Part shown: piece by piece, positions 17,196 through 25,336 of the stretch
Layout of the letters: each line of letters starts with the position of its first letter
How positions within the stretch are numbered: the first letter of the stretch is position 1
Source: CAXBES01 sp963974915
GTDB lineage: Bacteria; Bacteroidota; Bacteroidia; Flavobacteriales; Flavobacteriaceae
Direction of reading: 5' to 3'
DNA: 64,000 bases
Assembly (NCBI GenBank): GCA_963974915.1
Contig: CAXBES010000007.1
Location: forward strand, 62,001 to 126,000
Program-made: the position numbers and the translations under genes
Notes under the pieces: generated by a model
Told to the model about the DNA's origin: nothing
Database searches by the model: none
The model's input: only the letters and a program-made list of their open reading frames with translations

Positions 17196-17711
17196 ATGAT
17201 TTACCGATTCAGAGTTATTCTAGACACGCATGAAGATGTATTTCGCGATATTGAAATAGAAGCTACTGCGACATTGGAAGATTTTCATAATGCCATTACA
17301 CAGGCTTTTGGTTTTGGCGGACAAGAAATGGCATCTTTTTACACCAGTAATGAAGTGTGGGAGCAGAATGAAGAGATCGCACTTTTTGATATGAGTGAAG
17401 AACCCGGACAACTGCGTGTAATGAATGAAACGATTGTTGAAGATGTAGTTTCAGAAGATGAGACCAAACTAATCTATGTTTACGACTTCCTAAATATGTG
17501 GACTTTTCTGGTGGAACTAGCAGAAATTGCAGAACCGGAAGTTGGAATGATCTATCCCAATCTGATGTTCGCACATGGGGAAATCCCGGATGAAGCACCG
17601 GACAAAGAGTTTATCGCAGAAGGCGGAGAGGACGATGATGGTTTTGATGAAGAATACGATCTCGACCCCGAAGATTATGATAATTTAGACTTCGACGAAA
17701 ATTGGAATTAA
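17196..17711 (+). CDS. pRiA4b ORF-3-like domain protein with acidic tail
   Basis: The start at 17196 gives MIYRFRVILDTHEDVFRDIEI, the usual opening of the plasmid pRiA4b ORF-3 domain. A TTG at 17175 lies inside the promoter box and is rejected. The domain covers about residues 1-125. The last 45 residues are very acidic (clusters EDDDGFDEEYD and DPEDYDNLDFDE). The domain occurs in many chromosomal proteins, and its biochemical role is not established. The protein has 171 residues and lies 63 bases before the nucleoid-associated protein gene. Confidence 0.8.
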   Translation: MIYRFRVILDTHEDVFRDIEIEATATLEDFHNAITQAFGFGGQEMASFYTSNEVWEQNEEIALFDMSEEPGQLRVMNETIVEDVVSEDETKLIYVYDFLNMWTFLVELAEIAEPEVGMIYPNLMFAHGEIPDEAPDKEFIAEGGEDDDGFDEEYDLDPEDYDNLDFDENWN

Positions 17712-17774
17712 CTTCGTTTTAAGCTCAACCAATACATTCAAATAATCTCATAATTCAACACTTATACACCTCAA

Positions 17775-18833
17775 ATGATCAACTTATATTCTGCTCACAT
17801 TACATCACTTTCAATTCACCGAGTTGGAAATAAAAGTAAGAATGAACCCATTTTACTTTCCGAAGAAACCTATAAAATGGATGATGAAATTACACCTTTA
17901 TTAAAAGAGTTTTTTCTGAAACCTTTTCGTGATAAAGAAGAGAATTATTATCATTTTACGAATGAAGCAGATGTTGAGTTTAATGAGTTGTACACTATCG
18001 CTTCTGAAGTTTTTGCATCCCCAAATACGATTCACGAACACAGTAAAAAAATTACGAAGCATCTTTACGATCAATCAATGCATCCTCACATAAAAAGCGG
18101 TGAAGTTTATGTGGCATTTATGGAAAATTTGCAGATCGACAATGAAAAAGTGAATGCTATAGGCATTTTTAAATCTGAACTAAAACAAGATTTCCTTCAA
18201 TTTTCTGAAAAGGAGAATCAGTTGGAAGCCTACCTTCAACAAGGGGTAAACCTAAATAAATTAGACAAAGGTTGTTTGATTTTCGACTTTAAAAAAGAAG
18301 AGGGATACAAAGTACTTTCGGTAGATAGTAACCGCTATGACGCACGTTATTGGCTAGAAAGCTTTTTGGGCGTTGATGCTTTTGAAGATGAAAACTTTCA
18401 AACTAAAAAATATCTAAAATTCTGTCAGGACTTTGCAAAAGATGTAGTATTACCGGCAGAAGACAAAAAGGAGGAAGTTCTGTTTATGAATCGTGCAGTA
18501 AATCATTTCGCAAAAAATGACGCCTTCGAGGAGTCTAATTTTATCAATGAAGTGATAGACAACCCGGATCTTATTCCGGAGTTTAGACACTACAAAACGG
18601 AGCAGGCACCTAAGTACAAAATCGAGGATCTTACTTCCTTCCCGATCTCAAATACCGCAGTTACTGCCGCCAGAAAAAAGATCAAGAATGTGATCAATCT
18701 GGATACGAACATTCAGATAAAGATGGACTTTATAAACCCTGAGAGCGCAGAACGCTTTGTTGAAAAAGGTTGGGATGAAGAAAAGCAGATGTACTATTAT
18801 TTGGTTTACTTCAACAAAGAACAGAAGTCGTAA
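17775..18833 (+). CDS. Nucleoid-associated protein (NdpA/YejK-like)
   Basis: The 352-residue protein fits the 37-kDa nucleoid-associated protein family, whose E. coli member YejK is a DNA-associated protein found in the nucleoid. The N-terminus (NLYSAHITSLSIHRVGNKSKNE) and the middle segment (VAFMENLQIDNEKVNAIGIFKSE) follow the family pattern. It follows the pRiA4b-like gene on the same strand. The exact role of the family is not well defined. Confidence 0.82.
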   Translation: MINLYSAHITSLSIHRVGNKSKNEPILLSEETYKMDDEITPLLKEFFLKPFRDKEENYYHFTNEADVEFNELYTIASEVFASPNTIHEHSKKITKHLYDQSMHPHIKSGEVYVAFMENLQIDNEKVNAIGIFKSELKQDFLQFSEKENQLEAYLQQGVNLNKLDKGCLIFDFKKEEGYKVLSVDSNRYDARYWLESFLGVDAFEDENFQTKKYLKFCQDFAKDVVLPAEDKKEEVLFMNRAVNHFAKNDAFEESNFINEVIDNPDLIPEFRHYKTEQAPKYKIEDLTSFPISNTAVTAARKKIKNVINLDTNIQIKMDFINPESAERFVEKGWDEEKQMYYYLVYFNKEQKS

Positions 18834-18969
18834 ACAGAACATCTGATTCAAAAAATTAATTTAAGGATCTATTCAGATCTGTCCATTTAATGCATAATGA
18901 ATTCTTTAAAATTGTAACAAATTTTGATGTGATTCGTCATACATCTAACTAATCACCAAAACAAAATCT

Positions 18970-19869
18970 GTGGATACAATTCTCACTATAAATAATCTCA
19001 CCAAGAAATTTGGTTCTCTTACGGCGGTCGATAATCTGTCGTTTTCTATTGAAAAAGGTAATGTTTATGGCATTTTAGGTCCCAATGGCAGTGGTAAATC
19101 CACTACTCTCGGCATTGTTTTAAATGTGGTAAACAAAACTTCGGGAGATTTTCATTGGTTTGACGGAAAAGGCTCTACCCATGATGCTTTAAAAAAAGTT
19201 GGAGCAATTATAGAAAGACCTAACTTTTATCCATATATGACGGCCTATCAGAACCTTGAACTGGTATGTAAAATTAAAGGGGTCTCTACCGCTAAGATTT
19301 CAGAAAAGCTTGAGATAGTCGGCTTACAGGATCGTCAACACAGTAAATTCAAAACGTATTCATTAGGTATGAAGCAACGATTGGCAATAGCTTCGGCTTT
19401 GCTTAACGATCCCGAAATACTTATTCTGGACGAACCTACCAATGGTTTAGACCCACAAGGAATACATCAAATAAGGGAGATCATTAAAAAAATTGCTTCC
19501 CAAGGAACTACTATTTTATTGGCCTCACACCTTTTAGATGAAGTTGAAAAAGTGTGTACACATGTGGTAATACTTCGGAAAGGAGTTAGTTTGTATTCGG
19601 GCTTAGTAGATGCAATGAACGCCAGTCATGGTTTCTTTACACTACAAAGTAGCGATATGGAAAGATTGCAGGCGTCTTTAGAAGGAAATTCGGCAATTGG
19701 AAACATGAAACTTGATGGAGATCTGTTAATAGCTTATCTCAACGAACCCATGGATGCGTCGCAATTAAATCAATTCCTGTTTAACAAAGGCATCACGCTT
19801 TCGCATCTCGTGAAACGTAAAGAAAGCCTCGAAGAACAATTCCTTGAACTTACCAAAAACCAAAACTAA
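18970..19869 (+). CDS. ABC transporter ATP-binding protein
   Basis: The reading starts with GTG at 18970 and gives 299 residues. Walker A is GPNGSGKS (residues 37-44), the signature is YSLGMKQR, Walker B is LILDEPTNGLD, and the switch is SHLLDEVEKV. The C-terminal extension of about 80 residues is usual for ABC-2 type ATPases. It is 5 bases upstream of its membrane partner. The transported substrate is unknown; similar pairs are often annotated as bacitracin-type or multidrug exporters. Confidence 0.93.
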   Translation: MDTILTINNLTKKFGSLTAVDNLSFSIEKGNVYGILGPNGSGKSTTLGIVLNVVNKTSGDFHWFDGKGSTHDALKKVGAIIERPNFYPYMTAYQNLELVCKIKGVSTAKISEKLEIVGLQDRQHSKFKTYSLGMKQRLAIASALLNDPEILILDEPTNGLDPQGIHQIREIIKKIASQGTTILLASHLLDEVEKVCTHVVILRKGVSLYSGLVDAMNASHGFFTLQSSDMERLQASLEGNSAIGNMKLDGDLLIAYLNEPMDASQLNQFLFNKGITLSHLVKRKESLEEQFLELTKNQN

Positions 19870-19874
19870 TTGCC

Positions 19875-20711
19875 ATGTTACGACTTCTCAATATAGAATT
19901 ACAAAAAATACGATATAATAAATCTGCGAAGGTAATTACCATCGTTTATTTTGTACTTATAACTTTTATTGCGCTTATTGCTTCCATAGAGTTTAACTTC
20001 GGAGACTTTAATTTCAGAGTTGCGGATCAGGGTATATTCAACTTTCCTTTCATTTGGCATTTTAATTCGTTTATGGCGGCCATTTTAAAGATCTTTTTGG
20101 CAGTTGTCATTGTATCGATGATGTCTAACGAGTATAGTTACAGAACTCTTAAACAAAACTTAATTGACGGCTTAAGTAAAAAGGAATTTGTGTTATCAAA
20201 ATTCTTGACTGTTATTTTATTCGCGGTGATCTCTACCCTATTCCTTTTTATCGTTTCCATGATCCTTGGTTTGAGCTTTTCAGATTACAATGAAATAGGC
20301 ATCATATTTAGCGATATGGAATATTTATTTGCCTATTTCCTAAAGCTGGTCACATTCTTTTCCTTCTGCCTCTTTTTAGGTGTTCTGGTAAAACGCTCCG
20401 CTTTTGCACTGGGATTCCTTATTATTTGGTTTATTATAGAAAAAATAATTTACGGACTATTAGAATGGGAGTTTTTCAGAGGAACAGATATTGCTGATAA
20501 TATTTCACAGTTCTTCCCTTTAGAAGCAATGTCTAATTTAATTAAAGAGCCCTTCACCAGATTAGGTGCGGTTCAATCTGCTGCAAACCAGTTAGGTGAC
20601 AGTTTTACAAAAACTTACGACGTAGAATTGAGCGCAGTTGTTATCGTTTTGGTATGGACCTTCTTATTTATTTATTGGTCTTATGCTATTTTAAAACGTC
20701 GGGATTTATAA
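19875..20711 (+). CDS. ABC-2 type transporter permease
   Basis: The 278-residue protein has six hydrophobic segments, the first near residues 20-37. It has the short charged N-terminus (MLRLLNIELQKIRYNKSAK) typical of ABC-2 permeases. NEYSYRTLKQNLIDGLSKKEF is the coupling segment conserved in this subgroup. It directly follows the ATP-binding gene, so two copies of each subunit probably form the exporter in the inner membrane. Confidence 0.88.
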   Translation: MLRLLNIELQKIRYNKSAKVITIVYFVLITFIALIASIEFNFGDFNFRVADQGIFNFPFIWHFNSFMAAILKIFLAVVIVSMMSNEYSYRTLKQNLIDGLSKKEFVLSKFLTVILFAVISTLFLFIVSMILGLSFSDYNEIGIIFSDMEYLFAYFLKLVTFFSFCLFLGVLVKRSAFALGFLIIWFIIEKIIYGLLEWEFFRGTDIADNISQFFPLEAMSNLIKEPFTRLGAVQSAANQLGDSFTKTYDVELSAVVIVLVWTFLFIYWSYAILKRRDL

Positions 20712-20784
20712 ATAAGGATATCATTTGAGAGAAGTGTAATCTCTAACGAAAGATATTATGTATATTTAGCTTGCAATCAATAAA

Positions 20785-23217
20785 ATGATGGAGCTGGTTA
20801 AAAAATATACAGTGCTTTTACTATTTATTATTCCGTGTTCAGTTTTGGCTCAACAAGTGGAATTATTCCAACAATTTAATGGGCGCTTCGATTACGTTGC
20901 CTTCGGAAACACCTTAAATCTTGATGAAAATACAGGACAGACGCCTCCGGCTCCATGTGAAATCCTGACAGAGAGCAGTGCCGAATTAAACCTTTTACCT
21001 CAACAGCAAATTGTCGCGGCATATTTATATTGGGCAGGTGTAGGTGATGGGGATTTTACAGTAAGTTTCAATGGAAATGAGATCATTGCAGCCAGAACCT
21101 TCAGCGAAGAGATAAGTCCGCCATTCAATTACTTTGCCGCATTTGCCGATGTAACCACTATAGTTACACAAACCGGTAATGGAATTTATACGCTTTCCGA
21201 ATTAGACCTTACACAAGTAATCCCCGAATACTGCGGAAATACCACAAATTTTGGTGGCTGGGCGGTAACTGTTATCTACGAAGATCCATCACTTACGCAA
21301 AATCAACTCAATGTTTTTGATGGTTTACAAGGGGTTTCGGCGGTAAATTCGGTTTTGGATATTACCCTGCAAAACTTAAATGTACTTGATAATACGGGAG
21401 CTAAAATTGGTTTCCTTGCATGGGAAGGCGATCTCAGCCTCGCGAATAATGAAACCCTTAGAATTAACGGCAATATTATTAGTAATCCGCCACTAAATCC
21501 TGCCGATAACGCCTTTAATGGTACAAATAGTTTTACCAATATGTCGATGTTATACAATATGGATATCGACGTTTATAATATAGAAAATAACATAAGCCCC
21601 GGAGATACCAGTGCGACTATTCAGCTAACTTCCAATCAGGATTTCGTAATGGTCAACAATATAATTACTGTTCTTAATACCGAACTACCAGACGCCACAA
21701 TAGAAATAGACAATCTCGCCGGAGGTGATGTTTGTGGCGATAGAAATTTCGACGTAGATTATACGGTTTACAATGTAAATAGTACCGATATTTTACCTGC
21801 CAATACTCCGATAGCCTTTTATGCCAACGCGACATTTATAGGTCTGACCAGCACAACAACAGAAATTCCTATCGACGGTTCTGAAAGTGGGAGTATAAAT
21901 CTTACCATACCGAATAACATCCCGGCCGATTTTGTTTTAAAAGCTTCGGTTGATGATAATGGCACAGGAAATGGTATCGTGAACGAGTTAAATGAAGAAA
22001 ACAATGACTTTACCGTTGATATACACTTACTGGCTTTTCCGCAGGTAATAGGCCTTACAGATCTTCAAAAATGTGATATCGTTGGTATAGAATTATTCGA
22101 CCTAACTCAGGCAACGCAATTTATTGATCCAATAAATATTATTACATATCACCATTCTGAAGAAGATGCCCAAAATAATGTAAATGCGATTCCCGATCCT
22201 GATATGTATCTAAATGTATCGAATCCCGAAACAATTTGGATTCGAGTGGATAATACCGATTGTTTTGTGGTTGATAGCTTTCAAATAGAGATAATAATCT
22301 GTCCGTTGCCCGACGCCACCATCACGGTAGACAACGACTTAAACGCATGCAGGCAACGAGACCTTTTTATTGAATACACAGTTTCAAATACATTAGGGAC
22401 GGCCCCTCTTCCTTCCAACACCCCCATTGCTTTTTATATCAACGGAGTTGTAATGGGGCAGTCTGAAACCTTAGAGGAGATTCCGATAATGGGCAATGAA
22501 CAAGGAAATATTTCAATTACCATCCCCGATTCGGTACCGGATCAGTTTGTTTTAGATGCAGTAGTAGATGACAGTGGGAATGGAAACGGAGTTGTTTTTG
22601 AGTTAGATGAGAGTAATAATTTCTTCGGAATTGTGGTTAACTTCATGTCCATCCCTCCCATTCCAACCTTACCGGATCTGTTACTTTGTGATGAAGGTTT
22701 TAATACCGCTATCTTCGATCTGAATGTTCAGAATGATCTTATCTCAACGAACCCCAATGATCAAATTACTTATTTCACCAATCTCGACGATGCGATAGCA
22801 AACAGCAATCCAATCGCAAATCCGGATAATTACCAGAATTTATCGGATCCGCAAACTATTTATGTGAGATTGGAAAATGAAATTTGCTTTACTACAGCTT
22901 CCTTTTTGCTAACTACTGAAAATTGTGCGCCGATTATTTATCAAGGCATGTCACCAAACAACGATGGCAGCAACGATGTTTTTATTATTGAAAGATTACT
23001 TAATGTATTCAACGATTTTGAACTTTCCATCTATAGTAGAGAAGGAAACTTAATCTATAAGGGTGGAAATGAAGGAGGACTTTGGGATGGAATCCCTAAT
23101 GAAGGAATTCTCAGAGCAGATGAACCGGTGCCTGTTGGCACTTATTATTATGTGTTACGACTTATGGATCCAAATTTCCAAGAACCTTATCTTGGATGGA
23201 TCTATGTAAATTATTAA
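20785..23217 (+). CDS. Large secreted protein with duplicated CARDB-like modules and gliding-motility C-terminal domain
   Basis: The 810-residue protein has a signal peptide (residues 1-22, ending SVLAQ). The N-terminal part of about 280 residues contains VAAYLYWAG, as in DUF3344-like surface proteins. Two repeated modules of about 205 residues follow, each with a CARDB-like half (NTPIAFY, then VDDxGxGNG) and a second half ending in a YxNxSxPxTIxxR pattern. The C-terminus (MSPNNDGSNDVFII to the end) is the gliding-motility-associated CHU_C domain, used for export by the type IX secretion system in Bacteroidota. It is probably a cell-surface adhesin or structural protein. A -7-like box (TATATTTA, 20761-20768) lies upstream. 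Confidence 0.85.
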   Translation: MMELVKKYTVLLLFIIPCSVLAQQVELFQQFNGRFDYVAFGNTLNLDENTGQTPPAPCEILTESSAELNLLPQQQIVAAYLYWAGVGDGDFTVSFNGNEIIAARTFSEEISPPFNYFAAFADVTTIVTQTGNGIYTLSELDLTQVIPEYCGNTTNFGGWAVTVIYEDPSLTQNQLNVFDGLQGVSAVNSVLDITLQNLNVLDNTGAKIGFLAWEGDLSLANNETLRINGNIISNPPLNPADNAFNGTNSFTNMSMLYNMDIDVYNIENNISPGDTSATIQLTSNQDFVMVNNIITVLNTELPDATIEIDNLAGGDVCGDRNFDVDYTVYNVNSTDILPANTPIAFYANATFIGLTSTTTEIPIDGSESGSINLTIPNNIPADFVLKASVDDNGTGNGIVNELNEENNDFTVDIHLLAFPQVIGLTDLQKCDIVGIELFDLTQATQFIDPINIITYHHSEEDAQNNVNAIPDPDMYLNVSNPETIWIRVDNTDCFVVDSFQIEIIICPLPDATITVDNDLNACRQRDLFIEYTVSNTLGTAPLPSNTPIAFYINGVVMGQSETLEEIPIMGNEQGNISITIPDSVPDQFVLDAVVDDSGNGNGVVFELDESNNFFGIVVNFMSIPPIPTLPDLLLCDEGFNTAIFDLNVQNDLISTNPNDQITYFTNLDDAIANSNPIANPDNYQNLSDPQTIYVRLENEICFTTASFLLTTENCAPIIYQGMSPNNDGSNDVFIIERLLNVFNDFELSIYSREGNLIYKGGNEGGLWDGIPNEGILRADEPVPVGTYYYVLRLMDPNFQEPYLGWIYVNY
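21691..22930 (+). repeat. Two tandem coding repeats (about 620 bases each) in the adhesin-like gene
   Basis: Unit 1 spans about 21691-22310 and unit 2 about 22311-22930. Both open with PDATI and share NTPIAFY, a VDD-GNG motif and a QTI/ETI-W/Y-R-motif near the end. The match is at protein level and diverged, so it is an old duplication. Confidence 0.7.
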
Positions 23218-23246
23218 AGAACAATTTGTCACTTAACAGCTTTTAA

Positions 23247-24056
23247 ATGAAAGAAGAAAACGCCTATATCCTCGGAACAGATATTGAGGAGTTACACCGA
23301 CTAGGAGTACAACATCAGGTTTGGGCAGAAGAGGCGCAAAACGGCTGGAAACTAGCAAATTTTAAAGCCGGGGACACCCTGCTCGATCTAGGCTGCGGAC
23401 CGGGATTTTGCACTAAAGAATTGGCTTATATCGCAGGAGCAGAAGGGAAAGTTATTGGTATTGACCGATCTGAAGCCTTCATTAGACATTTAGAACAGGT
23501 CACCAATTTACATCATTTAAATATTGAAAGTGTTTTATCAGATTTTGATCAAATGAAACTACCTTCTAACAGTCTCGACGGGATGTTTTGCAGATGGGCA
23601 CTCGCCTGGCTGGCCGAACCATCCGGAATTTTAAAAGAGGTATATGATGCATTAAAACCGGGAGGAAGAATGGTCATTCAAGAGTATTACGATTGGCAAT
23701 CACATCAAACCGAGCCATCTCTTGAGTTTTTAAATAAAGCTATTGCAGCTGCCTTTAAAAGCTTCAACGATTCGGAAGGAATCATTAATATTGGACGCAA
23801 ACTTCCAGGCATGTTAGAAGGAATGGGAATGAAAATTACCAATGTTAGAATCATGTCGAAATTAGCAACGCCTACAAGTTTTTTATGGCAATGGCCTAAA
23901 ACCTTTTATTATAGTTATTTTCCTAGATTGGTGGATGCCGGTTATCTTACTTCCGAAGAAATGAAAAATGCATTCACCGATTTGAACACCATAGAAAATA
24001 CTGCCGGATCCACATTGTGTTGCCCGCTTATGGTTGAAATTATTGCCGAAAAATAG
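23247..24056 (+). CDS. SAM-dependent methyltransferase (Methyltransf_11/25 type)
   Basis: The 269-residue protein has motif I LLDLGCGPG (near residue 46), the acidic end of strand 2 (GIDRS), motif II/III region DGMFCRWALAWL and ALKPGGRMVIQEY. The C-terminal half is typical of small-molecule methyltransferases. It ends directly against the start of an SRPBCC-domain gene (stop at 24056, ATG at 24057), so the two are translationally coupled. A similar pair in reverse order lies at 37197-38516. The substrate is unknown. Confidence 0.83.
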   Translation: MKEENAYILGTDIEELHRLGVQHQVWAEEAQNGWKLANFKAGDTLLDLGCGPGFCTKELAYIAGAEGKVIGIDRSEAFIRHLEQVTNLHHLNIESVLSDFDQMKLPSNSLDGMFCRWALAWLAEPSGILKEVYDALKPGGRMVIQEYYDWQSHQTEPSLEFLNKAIAAAFKSFNDSEGIINIGRKLPGMLEGMGMKITNVRIMSKLATPTSFLWQWPKTFYYSYFPRLVDAGYLTSEEMKNAFTDLNTIENTAGSTLCCPLMVEIIAEK

Positions 24057-24497
24057 ATGATGAAAAAAACCGATCCACCTATTGTAATTCAAGAAAGTTT
24101 TAACACCTCAAAAGAAGTAGTTTGGCGCGCGATCACAGACCCTTCAGAAATGACCCAATGGTTCTTCGACAATATCCCCGATTTCGAGCCCCGAATTGGG
24201 TTTCGAACACAATTCGTGGTTAAAAACAGTGATAGAATCTTTACTCATTCCTGGGCTGTTTCCGAAGTGATAGAGAATAAAAAACTGACCTTGAACTGGA
24301 AATATCTTGAATATGCCGGAGACGCTATTGTAACTTTCTCACTTCAGAAAAAAGAAAATTTCGTAGAATTAAAATTAGAAATGAAAATTTTAGAAGATTT
24401 CCCCGACCATATTCCCGAATTTACCCGCCAAAGCTGTATTGGAGGATGGAACTACTTCATCAAAGAACAATTAAAAGGTTATTTATCAAACAAGTAA
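24057..24497 (+). CDS. SRPBCC (AHSA1-like) domain protein
   Basis: The 146-residue protein is a single START-like fold of the AHSA1 group. It opens with VIQESFNTSKEVVWRAITDPSEMTQWF, the standard first strand-helix of this family. The ATG at 24057 is followed at once by a second in-frame ATG at 24060, and either could be used. The fold binds hydrophobic ligands or client proteins. The tight coupling to the methyltransferase suggests they act on a common small molecule. Confidence 0.85.
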   Translation: MMKKTDPPIVIQESFNTSKEVVWRAITDPSEMTQWFFDNIPDFEPRIGFRTQFVVKNSDRIFTHSWAVSEVIENKKLTLNWKYLEYAGDAIVTFSLQKKENFVELKLEMKILEDFPDHIPEFTRQSCIGGWNYFIKEQLKGYLSNK

Positions 24498-24505
24498 TAT
24501 TTATG

Positions 24506-24533
24506 TTGGAATAAGTAATAATCTCTACATTTG
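24506..24533 (+). promoter_or_regulatory. Promoter of the outer-membrane protein gene
   Basis: TTG at 24506-24508 and TACATTTG (24526-24533, a full TAnnTTTG match) are 17 bases apart. The box ends 7 bases before an ATG at 24541 that opens a short out-of-frame ORF, and 26 bases before the true start at 24560. Confidence 0.55.
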
Positions 24534-24559
24534 TAATGCTATGAAAAAAAGTATTACTT

Positions 24560-25249
24560 ATGAAAATTGCCCTATTACCCTTGCTTTTTGTATTCTCGAT
24601 CACGTTGTTCGCACAAAACGAAAATACATCTGATGAATTTCCGAATGCTAAAGCAAGCTTTTTAACTTTTGATCTCGCCACTCCTGTTGACCCGATCGCG
24701 CCGCGTTTTAGAGTAGGATACATTCAATCCCTAAATAAAGAATTAAGAATAAGCGTGGATCTTGGTTATGGAAATGAATCTACTACGGTAAGAATGTATA
24801 ATATTGATGATAGTGATAACTACCGGTTAGTGGAAGCGAGAACGGAGGTTTATTATATTTTTAATCCGACCAAAAAAGTGAATCATTATATTTCGGGAGA
24901 ACTTTATATTGTACAACACCGCGAAGATATTAGAGATGATTTCTATAAGATCAACAATAGTAACATAAGGGTTAGGTACGATTTTGCCGAATACGAAAGA
25001 GAAAAATATGGTTTCAATTTAAAATACGGCGTTATGATTCCCTTCGGAACAAAAGTAGGGATGAATATTTATGTAGGTGCCGGTCCCAGGTATAGAAATG
25101 TCAGTTTTTCGAATATCATAAATCTGGATGAATATGAATATCACGACGATGACGATGATTGGGAGTTTTTTGTAGGACACTACCGAAAAGAAGGCAAGCG
25201 TTACGGTTTTAATTTAGCTTTTGGATTTAAATTATTCTATAGGTTATAG
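24560..25249 (+). CDS. Outer-membrane beta-barrel-like protein of unknown function
   Basis: The 229-residue protein has a clear signal peptide (MKIALLPLLFVFSITLFAQ). Alternating short strands follow, rich in Tyr/Phe/Arg (for example RFRVGYIQSLNKELRISVDLGYG, GVMIPFGTKVGMNIYVGAGPRYRNVSF). It ends in aromatic strands FNLAFGFKLFYRL, typical of outer-membrane beta-barrels. An acidic loop (EYEYHDDDDDWE) lies before the last strands. The precise family is not recognised. Confidence 0.72.
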   Translation: MKIALLPLLFVFSITLFAQNENTSDEFPNAKASFLTFDLATPVDPIAPRFRVGYIQSLNKELRISVDLGYGNESTTVRMYNIDDSDNYRLVEARTEVYYIFNPTKKVNHYISGELYIVQHREDIRDDFYKINNSNIRVRYDFAEYEREKYGFNLKYGVMIPFGTKVGMNIYVGAGPRYRNVSFSNIINLDEYEYHDDDDDWEFFVGHYRKEGKRYGFNLAFGFKLFYRL

Positions 25250-25307
25250 TGCTTCGGAAAGCCATTAGGTTCTAGTTAATTAGCATTTTCGCTTCAACAT
25301 TTTTGAG

Positions 25308-25315
25308 TATTTTTG
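25308..25315 (+). promoter_or_regulatory. -7 promoter box for uvrB
   Basis: TATTTTTG fully matches TAnnTTTG. Its last three bases form an in-frame false TTG start; the true ATG is at 25337, 21 bases downstream. Confidence 0.55.
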
Positions 25316-25336
25316 TACGGCATAGAAAAAGAAAAA

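Noticed and set aside
17196..17711. Plasmid or IS remnant, because the domain is named after pRiA4b/IS1096 passenger proteins
   Set aside because: No transposase, inverted repeats or target duplications are seen; the domain is common on chromosomes.
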